Shown: positions 1 through 12,444, counted from the first letter of the stretch. The stretch: DNA of 64,000 nucleotides from Lolium rigidum (GCF_022539505.1 NC_061512.1:152751962-152815961); one strand, 5' to 3'. The notes: generated by a model not told the origin, from the letters alone. A program made the numbers and translations.

Positions 1-2003
1 AACCTACTGCGGTGTTATCCCCAACACCCAGCCATGCTCCATCAAGTCCGTTGATATGCAAGAGGAAAAAGATACAGCTGGCCTCCCCAGAGCCATTATA
101 GATCTTATGGTTAACGCAAATTGTACGGCGCTAGAATCACTGGACAACATTGGTAATTAGTCCTAGATTTATAGAACCCTTGCAATGGAACCTCCACCAT
201 ATCAACACATACCATGGTTCCATTGCCCACCACATAGTCATATTCATAATTGGAAAAGTAACATTTGCTTTTCAATGCAAGAATGATAAGTATAGTACTT
301 TTGCGGTAAATTGATATAAAATAATCAAGGTGACATGAGCAAGAGTGAACTTGCCTGGTGACTGCGAGATAATGCAGTTCGATGTGTTGGATTGAACCTG
401 AACCTTGGGTTCTCTAAAGAAGCATCATTGTCCGGTAAAGACAATGTTATAAGATCCAAATGATGCATGAATGGATGTATTATTTCATGTTGAATTCCTT
501 ACCCCGACATGGTTATTAAGAATTAGGGTTGAGTTAAGTATTTGTGCCTTTGGTGGTACTTTATAATTCTTTAAGTACTTTAACATGGTTTTCTTTTTAA
601 ATAAGAAAATAATTGATATTTTCCTTTGGGAAATATTTATTTCAAATCAAGAATTTGAAAATTAGGGTTTTCCTCATTTTGGAATTTTTAATGAATTTTG
701 AATTATTAAGATATTTCCCATTTTTGGAAAATCTTAATGTTCAAAAGAAATGAATTGGAATAATAGAATTCCTTTTTAAATTATTAGAATAATAATCATT
801 TGAATTCATTAAGAATTTTCCTTGATTTTTAAATCCAAGGAAATTGTCATTTAAAATTTAAAGTTCAAATTTAAATTTAAAAATTTCATAATTTGAAATT
901 TTGTAGTAAATTCCATTTCCTATTTTATTATTGTTAAGAATAATTTCTTATTCATTAAACTTATTTTTCTTGGATGTTTAGAGGTATTTTTCTTTTATTT
1001 TTATTTGGTAGAACTCACAAGTTATTTACAAAAATGAAAAGACAAAAATACCCTGGCCCAATTGGGCCGGGCCCACCAACGTGGCCCATTTGGATAGCCC
1101 ACCAGGCCCTGTCCAAAAACGGTTCGGTGGAACCGAACCATCTCGGCCCACCTCACTCTCTCTCGCTCTCTTCTCACTCGCGAAATCCTAAACCTAAGGC
1201 GATTCGGTCGCGACGTCGCCGCCACCATTGTCGCCGCCTGCTCCAGCCATCTCCGACCGAGCTAGGGCTCGCCGTGGTGCTCAGATGAATCTGCGCGCGA
1301 TGACACGTCAATTCGTCGATTGCATCCTCGGCAGCTCGAGCGCGTGCGTGACGCTCACAGTCGCCGACGAACTCGTGGCGATCTCCGTCGATCTGGGGTT
1401 CCTCGCCAACCCTGGATGCTCGCCGCCCTCTCTGATGCTGTGCGTGGCTTGGCACGTCTTGGCCGCGGTCTGGCTCCGCCTTGGTTGGCCGTGCTGCCAT
1501 GGCTGCCGCTTCGCCCTTCACCAGGTAACCCCCTTCTCCTAAGGCTACCTCCTCTTCTCCTCCTACTTCTTCTCGAGATGTGCCTACTGCACCTCTGCGT
1601 ATGATGCTGCCATGATATCCTTGATGTTGTGCATGCTATGCTTGTTGTTCTTGATGTTCTTGTTATGTCGTTGTGCTGTTGCGCATGCTATGCTCTACCC
1701 TAAGCCTCCTGATGCTATTCCTATGCCTACTGGCTCACTGTGCTGTGCTCAACCTATGTGTTCATGTCTATATGTTGCGCCATTGCTTACTGGCCCTTGT
1801 TCATATGCTTATTGGCTTGTTCCTATGCTCATTGACTTGCTCATATGCTTACTGGTTAATTCATATGCTTATGTACTTGTGATTGACCTAGGTTGACACT
1901 ACTGACACTTGTGGTGTTAGTGATGCTCACCCATGCCCTGTACAGGCTTCAGTTGATCCAATCCTTGGATCCTTGCTTGTCTGTGATGCTCTGCTATGCC
2001 TTG

Positions 2004-2008
2004 TGCTT
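2004..2008. repeat. Target-site duplication TGCTT, left copy
   Basis: Five bases identical to 6837-6841, immediately outside the TG and CA ends of the solo LTR. This fixes the element ends and shows it inserted into the older LTR. Confidence 0.85.
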
Positions 2009-5000
2009 TGTCAACACCCGGATTTTTAAGTTCAGATGCCTGTTATGCCATACATCGCAATCCTAGGAATATTGTTGTTGCGAGACATAACAGTTGAATA
2101 TCATAAGTCATCAGTCATTACATACCATAGTCGTCTTACAAATAGATCACATGATCCAATATTACACAAATAGTTGATCTACTGATCAACGGACATACAC
2201 AAGTTCATAGCGGAAGCGTAAGATAGAAGGGACTCTCTAGTCCAAAGGCCAACGTCTGACGTCAGAAGATTCCCTAGTTGTCGTAGACATCTTGGTTGCC
2301 GTCATCTTGATAGTTCTGCTCCTCTTCATAGTCTGGCCATTTGAATAGCCAGGGACACATCCGTGAGTACTTTAAAGTACTCGCAAACTAATACTACTGT
2401 AAGTTCTAACAATTCTAGTAAAGGGGGTGCTAAGCTCTAGTTTATTTGCACAAGCCAATTTTAGTTCACAGGTATTTGAGAAAAGACTTATTCAAGTGCC
2501 AACTAACTCAAGTGGGAACATTAGTGTCATTCCCACCAACATTTGTTGTGATTCAAAACAAGTCACCAATTCACCATTCATTTCACCAACAATTTTCAAG
2601 AATCTGACACCGGAAACTGTATGACCTTTCCAACCGTCTGTAACCGTGGAAACGGCTATTCGAATAGATTAACACTCTGCAGAGGTTGCACACTTGTGCC
2701 ACAACATTTGATTTCATCCGTCGGGATAACCCCGAATCATCGTAACACAGTACGCGGATCATCAACCATAACCTTTCACTTACAAACCCTAGTATGAGCA
2801 CCTCTCCCCATGAGCTTGGCCTCCCAGTGAAGACCAACTCGTCAACTCTGGGAACCGCACGAGGCTTGGCCGTACAATTCACCTCAATTCACATCATTTC
2901 TCAACAACGAGAGGCAGCCTCAAGCATAACCCCTATGATGTGTGTTCGGAGGGAACCCATACTAAGATGCATAAATTTCCGAGTTAAGCCCTACCCATAA
3001 TCAGGTATTGTGGGGGTACTCAAAATTGGAAAGGTATCGCATTCAAACCAATATCAGTTTTATATCAAAAATCACCATCTTCTCTTGGTCATATTCACCT
3101 TCAAAAAGCATTCAATGGAATGACTCATCGTTCCAAGGGTTCAAATTCAATTCAATTCACACGTTCCCATCTAGAGTAGTCAAGTTTTAATATTTAGCAC
3201 TAGCACTAATCATGAGAGGTGCTATCTTGCTTGGCTAGTTTGAGACTAACTTTGCTACTCTAGTAAATCTTCTTAACTTAGACCAAAGTTAACTATAAAA
3301 GTAACTCTTTAAATAAACAAGTAAAACTTGTAAGGTAACAACTTGGGATAGGCTTGTGGTAAGAAAGGTAAGAGTCATGGGGCCTTGCCCCAAAGGGCTT
3401 TGCACTTTGCAAGAATATTAGCTTGCCTTGGTAGTTCTCAAGGTGCTCCTCTTCCTCCTCTTGGTAGAATCCTTCCTCCTCCTAGTATTCTCCGGTGCTA
3501 GCGTCTAAATTCGAATACGAGGTATAATCACTCAACAATTTCAAGAGCCATACTAAGCACATCATCACTTCACACAACTATTCTAATCACACACATAACA
3601 CAATTAGGGTGCATTGGTTGGGTTGCTTGAGGAAAAATAATTTCCTCTCATTACATATGTAAATGATAGTTTCCATATAGTTCTTGAGGAATAATTTCCT
3701 CTCATTGAATCTTCTTTAAGATTTAATTTCTCAAACAATCATACCTGAATTCATGTTGACCTAAGTCAACCATTCATCATCATCATTTGAGAAAATGATT
3801 TAAATGAGGTAGAAATACCTCATACTATTTAACCAAGCCTATTATGATTGAAAATCTCCAAGTATTTCAAGTGAGAGTATTTGACCAGGGGTTCAACTTC
3901 ATATGAAAGTACTTGGGATGAGATTTAAATGAAGTAAAATACTTCATATGATTTCCATAATAGTTTTGGACAATATCACTTAAGTAAACTAGCCATATAG
4001 TCCATTATTTAAACTAGGGCATGATCATACAAAGTGACCACACCATTTTGTTGCAGAAACAATTAGTGTAAGTTAAATGTGAGCCATTGGAGTTGGAATT
4101 AACTAAATATCTATTTTGGTTGATTTTTAAGATTTAAATGAATGTGAAAAAGTACCTGCCTTCATATTTTTGTCACTTTATTTCTACAACAGATCTCAAG
4201 GTGAGACCAGTGGAAAGTTGTAGAACTTTTCAATAGCTTTCCAGCAATATAAAATTTGTTAAATTTGGCCAAGCCAAATAGATTCTATTTAATTTCAAAG
4301 ACAGGACCAGTATTTGAATTTCTCTGAATCAATTTAAATTGAAAAGGGACTAATGGGCTAGGCGGGAAATAAACGGGCCGAAAGATTTAAAAATGCCAGA
4401 AAGGCCAGCCCAGTAACGCTTCACACGCCACGGGCCGCCTGACAGAGGGGCCCGCCCGTCAGCGACTGAAGTTTGCCGAAGCGATACCGTTTAATGTGAT
4501 CCGTTCGATTAGACGAAGATCAGACGGTCGAGGCTCGTCGTCTCCGTCGAGGGGAAGAGGTCGCTGCCGCGGTGGAGGTAGGGGGTCGGCGGCGCTCCTG
4601 GACTCCGGCGAGGGGCGGCGTTGACGCGAGGCGAGGTTGTCGTCGACGGCGAGTCGATTGGTACCGACGGCGAGGCTTGAGGTGGCCGGTAGCGGTGGAT
4701 TGGTCCACGGTTGCTTGCGGGTCTCCGGCGAGAAATTGGCTGGCTAGCGGCGGCGATGTGCAGTGGAGAGGAGCGGAGGAGGTTCAGAGAGAGAGGAGGG
4801 GAGTGAGTTTGCTGTGGAGATGAAGGCGTGGGGACGGCTCCATTTATAGGGCGCGAGGTGGCCGTGAGGGGTGCGGCAGGGTCGACAGCAGAGCGGCGGC
4901 TCCGGCAAAGGAAGGGGGTCGGCGACGTCAGCGCGAGGTAGGCGGCATCCAGGCGGTGCTAGGGAGCTCGATAGCTAGGTGGGGGACGACCTGGCGTGCT

Positions 5001-6836
5001 CTAGCAAAGGCGAGGTCCTGGCGGCAAGGTTACGGGAATCCGGCGAGCTGGTCATCGGCGACAGGGCTTGCGCGAGCAGGGGACCTTGTCTGGCGGGTTG
5101 GCGCGGCGACGGCGATGCTCGACGTGCAGCTAGGGGGTCCAGGGGAAGCATGGTTCGTCGGCGTGGCGCGTGGCCAGAGCTTGCCGGTGGACGCGCCCAC
5201 GACGTCCTCGGCATCGTCCAGAACGCGCGTTTTCCGGCGAGGGTCTTCGTCCTCCTCGACAAGTGGCGATGCTAGGTGGTGTAGGGAGTCGAGGTGGTGC
5301 AGAATGGCCCCATGGCCAGGGTCAGGGAGGAAGGAGAAGAGAGGGGAGGTTGCCATGTGTGGCATGGCCGGCATGGCCATGCCATGCTAGCTTTGGCCCC
5401 TCCTCTTAGGGCTTCTGTGCATGGGCTAGGGTGAGAGGGGACAAGGGAACCAGGGGGAGTGAAATGGGGCAAGTGGAGTGAGGCCAAAACACTATTTCAA
5501 ATAGTGTTTAATTTGTTCCATATTTGCCTAATTCACAAACTTGCAAATTTTGGTTGAATTCAAATGGATTCAAAAATTTAAAGTAGTGAGTTTGGTTGAG
5601 TTGCAAATGACCAGAGACAACCATGTGTGGTGGTGGAAGTTTAAAAATCAAAGAAATGCAAAATTGCACAAAGTGGGATTGTTGCATTTGATAAAAAGTT
5701 CCAACTTTGGATGAGCATAGAATTTGATCCAAGATGAATTTGACCAGGTGGTCTTGACAAAAGTTGTTCTCCTTCATGTGCTCTTGGATGAGGTGCAAAG
5801 AATTGGGAAAGTTTAGTTTGAAAATTTTGAATTGCAAGGGCTCAAAGTAGGGATCAAACTATAAATGGCAGATTTGACCATTATCATATGTGATCCAAAA
5901 TTGAGTTTGAATTTGATTTGATTTGTGTTTCTTTGATTCCAAAAGTTGTAATAAGTTCATAATAACATAATACAACTAATGGTGAAGACCAAAATGGTCT
6001 AGGGTAAAGATTTGGAAAAATGGCATAAACCATATGTGAGGGTTTTGTGATTTTCTCACTGTTATTCTTTTCTTTTTCTTTGCTTCACTTAGGCATGTGT
6101 GAGGTTTATTTGGTGCTAGATGGAGTTGGGTAAAGGGTTCAAACCATTTTGGGGCAATGGGGGTGCCTAGGTCAAGGTTTGATATTTTGGCTAAGTGCCA
6201 CATATGCCTCTATGCATATGTTTGATTTTATTTTGTTTCTCACTTGAATTGGTTGGTAAGTACTTGGTTGAGTGTGTTGAGGTATTTACAAACCATATAC
6301 CAAGGTAGACAAACAAAGTTTTAGCATTTACACAAACTAGCCATAGGCTTGCATATGCCCTTTTTTTCTTAATTAAGATCATTTCTTTTTATTTTGTTTT
6401 TCAAAGGTTGGTTACAAGAGGGATGAGGTTTAGGGTTTGGTAAGTTTTGCAATGGTTCACCACCATTTAGCAACGTAAGAAAGGTAGGGTTCAAAATTTA
6501 CATATTAGGGCTACATGCCCACATATGTCTTTTTCTTTTATTTTGGTTTCTCAAAATAGATCCAAATGATTTTTTAGAAGGTTAGGGTTTAGGGTGTTTC
6601 TTATTTGATTTCTTTCTCTTTTATTTTATTTGGTTTGTGATCTTCACTTGATCACTTTAGGGTTTTAGGGTTTATCACCTAAGCATAAGAACACTCATCA
6701 TGGCAAAACACAAATATTAGGTACGAGCACTATGCATAGCCCTCTATGTAAGAAAGTTTTTGTTGGTTCTCATTTTTTGAAAAAGGAAATTCATTTTCTC
6801 TTTGTTTTAAAATTTGGGATGTTACATGCTTGATCT
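2009..6836 (-). mobile_element. Solo LTR, 4,828 bp, LARD/Sukkula-like
   Basis: The plus strand starts TGTCAACACCCGG and ends GGGATGTTACA, so both ends are TG/CA. The 5 bp TGCTT lies directly outside both ends (2004-2008 and 6837-6841). No second LTR and no internal coding domain lie between them, so this reads as a single LTR left by recombination. A TATA-type promoter reads on the minus strand at 4843-4848 beside the GC-rich block 4370-5430, giving minus orientation. Open frames in that block are overlapping on both strands and resemble no family. Confidence 0.8.
4843..4848 (-). promoter_or_regulatory. Candidate TATA box of the solo LTR
   Basis: The minus strand reads CCTATAAATGG here, downstream (in LTR sense) of the AT-rich half and just before a GC-rich leader-like stretch. 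This is the usual layout of a plant LTR promoter. No transcript evidence is available. Confidence 0.45.
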
Positions 6837-6841
6837 ATTTG
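6837..6841. repeat. Target-site duplication TGCTT, right copy
   Basis: Pairs with 2004-2008. Sequence of the interrupted older LTR resumes right after it. Confidence 0.85.
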
Positions 6842-8844
6842 AGTAATTGGATGCTAGTGGCTTATTACTAGTCAATTCATTGCTATATGAATAAATTACT
6901 AGCTATTGTTGTCACTGATGTATGCTTATGATGCTTATGCATCTGGGTGTGTTGTTGCTGCTCTCTATAGCTCACTGGACTTGTCTCAGTGCCTAGGATG
7001 CAATGGTGCATGCTGATGTTGCCTCACAGTGATGTTATTATCTGTTTCATGCATGGATTTGTTATATATGCATGCCTGGATGAATTGATTATTGATGAAC
7101 TGCTTATGCAGTGTTGATTATTTGCCTTGTTGTGCATGATTTGATATTTCCATGATCCATTTGGAAATAATCCAAGTCTGAATCCATTACTGGATGATGA
7201 TGACTTATATTCTTGGTTAATTTGACGGATTTGTGTTTGATGTGACCTTAGTAGAATTGCTGCTGATTGGTTGCTCACACAGTTGGCTAGTTCTTGTTGG
7301 CTACTCATCTCTGCTTGCATAATAGGGAATCATAAATAATATGAAAGCCATTATGCTTGCATGTGAAGAAATCTAGGGTTTTCCTGATGGTTTAGTGGCT
7401 AGGGTTTTCACTAGGTGGTTCTTGGTAATTGCTATTACTGGTAACCCTTCTTCTGGTGCTATCCGTGCATGTGTGCTTGCTTGTGTGCACCTCTGTGCAT
7501 CTGTTCTTGCTTGTATGCACAGAAATGGTGTCTGGATGGTTTCTAGCTCTAGTAGTTGTTTCTACTGCCAATGATCCTTGGTCAATCACCAAGTGATGAT
7601 CACCCTTGAGCATCTGCTCAACCCATGACTTGTGTCATGCATAAGTAATGAATTGGATCCACTGGATCCCCTCTAGGTATCAAGTATACCTTGCTCCAGC
7701 TCCTAGATGGTTAAGATCAACTGCTGTTGAGCAGTTGCTTGATGTTCTTGGTACTTGTCCTTCTCCTCCTAGCTCCTGATGATCTTGTTTATGTTCCCAT
7801 GCTTTCTGTTGAGTTCTGGTTGGTGAATTTGGATGGTAAAATGGTTTCAGCGGCTGTTGGTGCTGTTCTTGAGTAAGAACTGAGATGAACTCTTTTTGTT
7901 CTTGGTTGGTTGCTTGATATATGGTTATCTGGTCGAATGTGCATTGTTTCTAGCGTTTCTACCCTATTTATCCTACCCTATTTATCTCTGTTGTGCATCT
8001 CCTTTGGCTGTGACACACAGCCTTGGCTTGGCTTGTGACTCAGCTATGCTTGATGTGTTGTTGGTGGCACAGCAGCTCCATGAGCTGTGTGACCACTTTG
8101 CTGAAACTTGAGCCCCTGCGGTGAGCTCAGGTTTGGTCTGATGTGACCTATCATTGTGGTGTCCAAGTTTTGGACAAGCACAAGTGTCACTGACACTTGG
8201 TTTCACCCCTGGCTTTACTAACTTGATTTTTTAACCCCCTTGTGTATATATTCTCTCTATTTTGCAGTTTTTAAGGATGAAAATGATCTAGGACAACTTC
8301 TTCCAAGACATAAGCTTAGGATTTTTAGTATAGATACAAATTCATGTAATCTTCTTTTTATTATGTTTATAATTCATCCAATTCTTCTATAAGAATAATG
8401 TAAAGACATTGTATGTGTGTATGTATATCAATAAAGCTCAAATTTTCCTTATGAGCTCAATTTGTGTTGGTATCATTTACTTATAAATGATTGGTGTATT
8501 TATATTTCAATTTGAAATTGAAAGTGATTTGAATTATGAAATGTATTTGAATTATGAATTCATATTTCATATTCTATATTGTTTATCTTAATCTCATTGA
8601 GTTATAAATTCAATATGACTTGTCAAATCAAAATCAACTCCCAAATAGACAAGTTACAAAAGAGATCATGTCGAAATTCATAACTCACATTGTCTAACCC
8701 TAATTGCAATTGAGAGAGAATCTCGATCCCTCTTAGCTTTAGTTGCAATAAGGCGCAAAAATTTCACTCATTTTGTGATGAAATGCACATCCCAATTCTA
8801 AATCTACCCTTCGATGATCCTATGTTCTGGGTTATTACACTCTC

Positions 8845-9490
8845 GGATTGGCCAGCTGGTGAAGCAGCCTCGCTGATTGCTTGACCAAGATGAAATTGTC
8901 GTGGAGGCTTCTCCCCGCAATGAATGTGTTCTAGTTTCGGCTCACCATGTCAGTTAGCTTGGGAGCCAGCCATAGGGAGAGCACCTTAGCGAACAGTTTG
9001 GCCACGAAGTGAATGGGGCTAATTGGGCGGTAGTCTCCCAGCTGGCTTGCGTTCGCGAGCTTCGGCAGCATTGTGAGCAGAGCCTGGTTGAGGCAGGCGA
9101 AGCCACGGCCGCGCATCTCGTAGAGCTGCTGGAAAGCATCCACCAGGTCTTGCTTGATCGTGCTCCAGCATGCACGGACAAACTCGGCGGTGAACTCATC
9201 AGGTCCCAACGCCTTCCGCGCCGGCAGCCTCTTGACGGTGCTCCAGATCTCGTCGACGCTGAATGGTGCGTCCAAGTCCTGCAGGTCACATGGTTCGATG
9301 AGCTGCGAGAGGTCCAGGGTGCGTTCGCGGTCGATGGCGGTGCCTAGCAGCGCGTCGAAGTGGGAGAAAGCAGCCTCTGCCAAATCAGCGTGGTCCGTCA
9401 GCACGCGGTCGCCGTTGGTCAGGCTAAAGATTCGATTTTTTTGCCGCCTGTAAGTGCATTGCCTGTGGAAGAAAGAGGTATTCGCATCCT
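8845..9490 (-). pseudogene. LINE (non-LTR) reverse transcriptase fragment
   Basis: The minus strand encodes the linker and N-terminal RT blocks of a plant L1-type LINE. From 9490 it reads DANTSFFHRQ, later KALGPDEFTAEF (RT block 1) and GDYRPIS (block 2), ending near 8845 with TFIAGRSLHDNFIL in the following block. A TAG stop at about 8934 sits where related elements have Gln, between SRN and NTFIAGR. The catalytic box and C-terminus are absent because the sequence stops at the LARD LTR boundary (TSD-like CTCTC at 8840-8844). It is a dead fragment lying within the NAP1-derived region. The family call is confident; the subfamily is not. Confidence 0.85.
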
Positions 9491-9923
9491 ACACAATCAA
9501 TAACCGCTTTTATGACCATGAACATGAAAAATATCTACCAAATGGGAATTTGAAAATAATTGGTGCACATCTCAATAGGTGTTTTCTTGGTGTTCAACTC
9601 CTAGAGTTTGTAGTTTTAAAATCATCTCAGCAGAGACAAACAACAAACGAAATTGAAAATGTGATGGATTTGAACGCCCACAAGTTAATAATAGTAGTCT
9701 TGAAGAAACCAAGAAAGTAAAACCAATGCATATACATTTAATATCTGGCTTTCTTTACTCTGTTTTATAACAGAACCATGAAGGATGAAGGAACAATCCA
9801 ACCATCAATCCATCATAAAGTTTTTCTACCATTGCATTACACCTTACACTCCTACACAAACTTAAGAGCATCTCCAACACAAAAAAAAATGTTAATTTCT
9901 AATTCAGTCTGTTTTGGTTTTAC
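9491..9923. other. Noncoding spacer
   Basis: AT-rich sequence between the LINE relic and the first NAP1 N-terminal-type exon. Its position downstream of a splice donor at 9923 makes it intron-like for that copy. I see no domain or RNA gene. Confidence 0.4.
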
Positions 9924-10184
9924 CTGAAGTTTCATCAGTGCCTCCACACGCTTCCTGATGTTGGGTGCGAGGCTCTCGAGCATGTTCGCTAACCTCGAAA
10001 GCTTTTCCTAGGCAGAAGCATCGTTGAATCGAATAAAACACCACGACACAAACGTCCCCAAAAAACCCGACTAGACACATCGAAAATCAATCAGAGCCAT
10101 AGAGGATTCTTTTTGAATGAAAAATCGCAATACCTTACACGACCCCATGATGTCGGCGTTCTGCTCTGGTGTGAGTGCTGCATC
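9924..10184 (-). pseudogene. NAP1: NAP1-like N-terminal exons (partial second copy)
   Basis: Two consecutive exon-like blocks on the minus strand encode the start of a nucleosome assembly protein. Block 10134-10184 (possibly extending upstream) reads DAALTPEQNADIMGSCK and is followed by GTATTG. Block 9924-10007 is 28 codons long, preceded by TAG and followed by GTAAAA, and contains LANMLESLAPNIRKRVEAL. In NAP1 proteins this helix follows the acidic N-terminus and is part of the dimerisation region. Normally these exons lie 5' of the earthmuff and C-terminal exons. Here they lie 3' of them (10318-11359), so they must belong to a second truncated copy or a rearranged gene. No later exons of this copy are visible before the LINE relic. 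NAP1 is a histone H2A-H2B chaperone. Confidence 0.6.
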
Positions 10185-11834
10185 AATACCAACGGCCACA
10201 AACAGTTGGAACCAAACTCAATCACCTTGAGAGAAAAAAAAGCAAGAGCAAGCAAAAACAGCGGAGGCAGAGAAATGTAGAAAGCGCCGAGAGCGGAGAG
10301 GTCAATGGCCATCATACCGTTATAATCCTCCTCGTCTTCATCATCCTCAAGAATGGCTTTGTAGTACTCATCTTGAGAAGCTTCTGTAGTGAACCATGAA
10401 ACAGCATGAGGGATAATATTGTCCCTGATGGTAAATCTGGCAATAATACAATTCCCATTCAGAACCAAAAATAAAGGTGTGCTATTAATAAACAATTAAA
10501 TAATCGTTACATCAATATGATTCAGAACAAAATAACATTAGTATGTGCAAAAACGCAAATGAAATTACGCAATATCATAGTCCTTCTGAATTTGTTCCAT
10601 CAGTTGTTCAGCCTGTTAAGAGAAGCAACATACAAAAGGTAAGGAAAAAAGGACACTAATTCTCAACATAAGATATATTATCAACAAGTACATAGACTTA
10701 TTCAACTATCGTCAATTTCCTTATCATCATTAGGACCTTCAGTGGGGCTGAAGAACTTGAAGAAGCTCTCACAATCTTCTACTATTGTGATAGGCTTTGT
10801 GTTTTTTGAGCCCTTCTTTGGCTTCTTTTTCAGCACGTTTTGTGTGAGACACTTACCTCGGCACCAATCAATTTCAGTCCTGAAAAATAAATCATTTCGT
10901 AAATATTAGATGTTGATGAAATAATTTAGCCTGGCAGAAAAATTGCAAAAGCAAAAACTATTACATACCCGATTGCTTTTTCTAGAATGGGTTCATCTTC
11001 CTCATCTATGTGATACGTTTTAGCCAGCACGGAATTTTTGAAGAATGGATTGGTATCGAAGAAAAACTCAAGCTTGAAACCCTTTGGATCATCAATTCTG
11101 CACCATTTGATGTCCTTGAGATACTTCAGAGCTTCCTCATCCCTCTCCTGGATCTGAACACAGAAGTAGATAAGATTAGTACAGTATCATTAGCAGCAAG
11201 GAGATCGATGTACTTAAATAGACTCAAATTCTACTCTGAACATAAAACATTCATAGTTTAAAAGAGGGGAATCTACAAAGTAGTGTGGCCTCACCTCCTC
11301 GCCCAGGATTTCATTGATTAACATTGCATTTAGCCAGAAATCTGGAACACCTTTCCCCTCTGCACAACAGCATTGTAACCAAGTTTTAAAAAGGTTTGAA
11401 AATGATCAACCTCATACCCAGTAGGATATAATAGTAAGAAAGGGCATCTCCAGCGGCGCGACGCAAACGGTCGCTGAGCGACCGTTTTCGTCCGCCGTGA
11501 CCGGAAATGCGTCTGGCACCACCTCCAGCGGGGCGACGCAAAGTGACCGGGCCGTCCGCGGAGACGCAAACCTGGCCCAAATATGCGCCTGGGATGCGTC
11601 TCCGCGGACGCTGTGTTCCGCGTCCGCTAGCGTCTGGCGGACGTTTTGTCTGCCCCACCTGGCAGTGACCAAGCGTCGATGCATCTTCTCCGCCAGTACC
11701 GGCGCCGAGACGTCGCTTCGGCAGTCTGCGGCCGCGTAAATGGCGATGCCTCGCATGGCGCGACCGTCGCCTACCTCTGCGCACGAAGTAATGGCGTTGC
11801 CACGCGTGCCACGGCCGTCGCCCTGCCTCTGATC

Positions 11835-11842
11835 TATATAAA
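11835..11842 (+). promoter_or_regulatory. TATA box of the TIR-element ORF
   Basis: TATATAAA lies 99 bp before the ATG at 11941, in an otherwise GC-rich stretch. The spacing suits a plant polymerase II promoter with a short leader. Confidence 0.5.
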
Positions 11843-11940
11843 CAGGGGCGCCAGCATATCATCTCCTCCCCACAAAAACCCTAGCCGCTGCACAACCTCC
11901 ACCGTAGCGCCGCTGCCGCTCAGACTCCGCCGCAGCCACC

Positions 11941-12444
11941 ATGAGCAACGCCGGCCGTGGCCAGGCTGCCGCGCCTCCACCTCCACCTACACCTCCCACT
12001 CCACCTCCCCCGGCCTCGAGCTCCGACGAGGAGTTCGACTCCGACGACAGCACGGGCAACCTCCTCGACCCGGTCAGGGACGCCAATGCCTTGGCACTCG
12101 CGGAGAAGGAAGCAGAGGAGGAGCGGGCGGGCCACGCGGCGTTGGACGCCGAGCTGGAACAGCGCAGGCTAGCGGCCGCCGCAGCCGCAGAGGAGTCCGA
12201 CTCCGACATATCATGGTCTTTCGATGACCCTGATGCGCCTACCCCGGAGGAGAGGGCGGCGGAGCAGAGAGCTATAGTCGAGTCCTTCGAGACGCTCAAG
12301 GACGACCCCGCCAACGCGAGGCTGCAGCAGTGCTTGCAAGAGGACGCGGCGGCGCACCAAGCTATAGCAGCCGCACGGGAGGCGGCGGAGAAGCATGCGA
12401 TGGAGCGACGCAACGACGGTGCCGGCCCGTCCGGAAGCAAGTAG
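11941..12444 (+). CDS. Intact 167-aa acidic, Ala/Pro-rich protein of a TIR element
   Basis: ATG at 11941 is preceded by GCCACC and followed by an uninterrupted frame to TAG at 12442. The protein starts with a Pro-rich stretch (residues about 12-28). A Ser/Asp/Glu-rich segment follows (SSSDEEFDSDDS), then a long Ala/Glu/Arg-rich region expected to be helical (residues about 50-80 and 135-160), with a central acidic motif (EESDSDISWSFDD). It contains no transposase catalytic motif that I recognise. Its place within a transposon with a nearby TATA box suggests an element-encoded accessory protein or a captured gene. The mirror-strand frames over the same interval are likely shadows caused by high GC. 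Function unknown. Confidence 0.5.
   Translation: MSNAGRGQAAAPPPPPTPPTPPPPASSSDEEFDSDDSTGNLLDPVRDANALALAEKEAEEERAGHAALDAELEQRRLAAAAAAEESDSDISWSFDDPDAPTPEERAAEQRAIVESFETLKDDPANARLQQCLQEDAAAHQAIAAAREAAEKHAMERRNDGAGPSGSK

Larger units (their letters stand above)
1..8839 (-). mobile_element. LARD-like LTR, minus orientation, split by a solo LTR (parts 1-2008 and 6842-8839)
   Basis: Read on the minus strand the element begins TGTAATAACCC at 8839 and runs off the window at 1. It is interrupted by the solo LTR at 2009-6836. The sequence is long, AT-rich and noncoding apart from a GC-rich block at about 1060-1560. Positions 1-430 match, in reverse complement and with many differences, 62660-63090 near the other end of the window, which identifies both as one LTR family. 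The terminus TG...CA and the absence of any gag or pol fit a large retrotransposon derivative (LARD). Open frames in the GC-rich block overlap on both strands and show no domain, so I do not call genes there. Family name (Sukkula-like) is inference. Confidence 0.6.

Noticed and set aside
974..1604. Overlapping open frames on both strands in the left GC-rich block
   Set aside because: Arg/Pro/Ala-rich frames overlap on both strands in the leader region of a LARD-like LTR; no domain, no splice logic.
4520..5487. Several 60-145 aa frames in the solo LTR
   Set aside because: All fall in the GC-rich promoter/leader block of the LTR, overlap on both strands and have low-complexity composition.
11386..11862. 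Frames of up to 158 aa on both strands at the left end of the TIR element
   Set aside because: They run through the terminal inverted repeat and upstream of the TATA box and are GC-driven; the better supported gene is 11941-12444.
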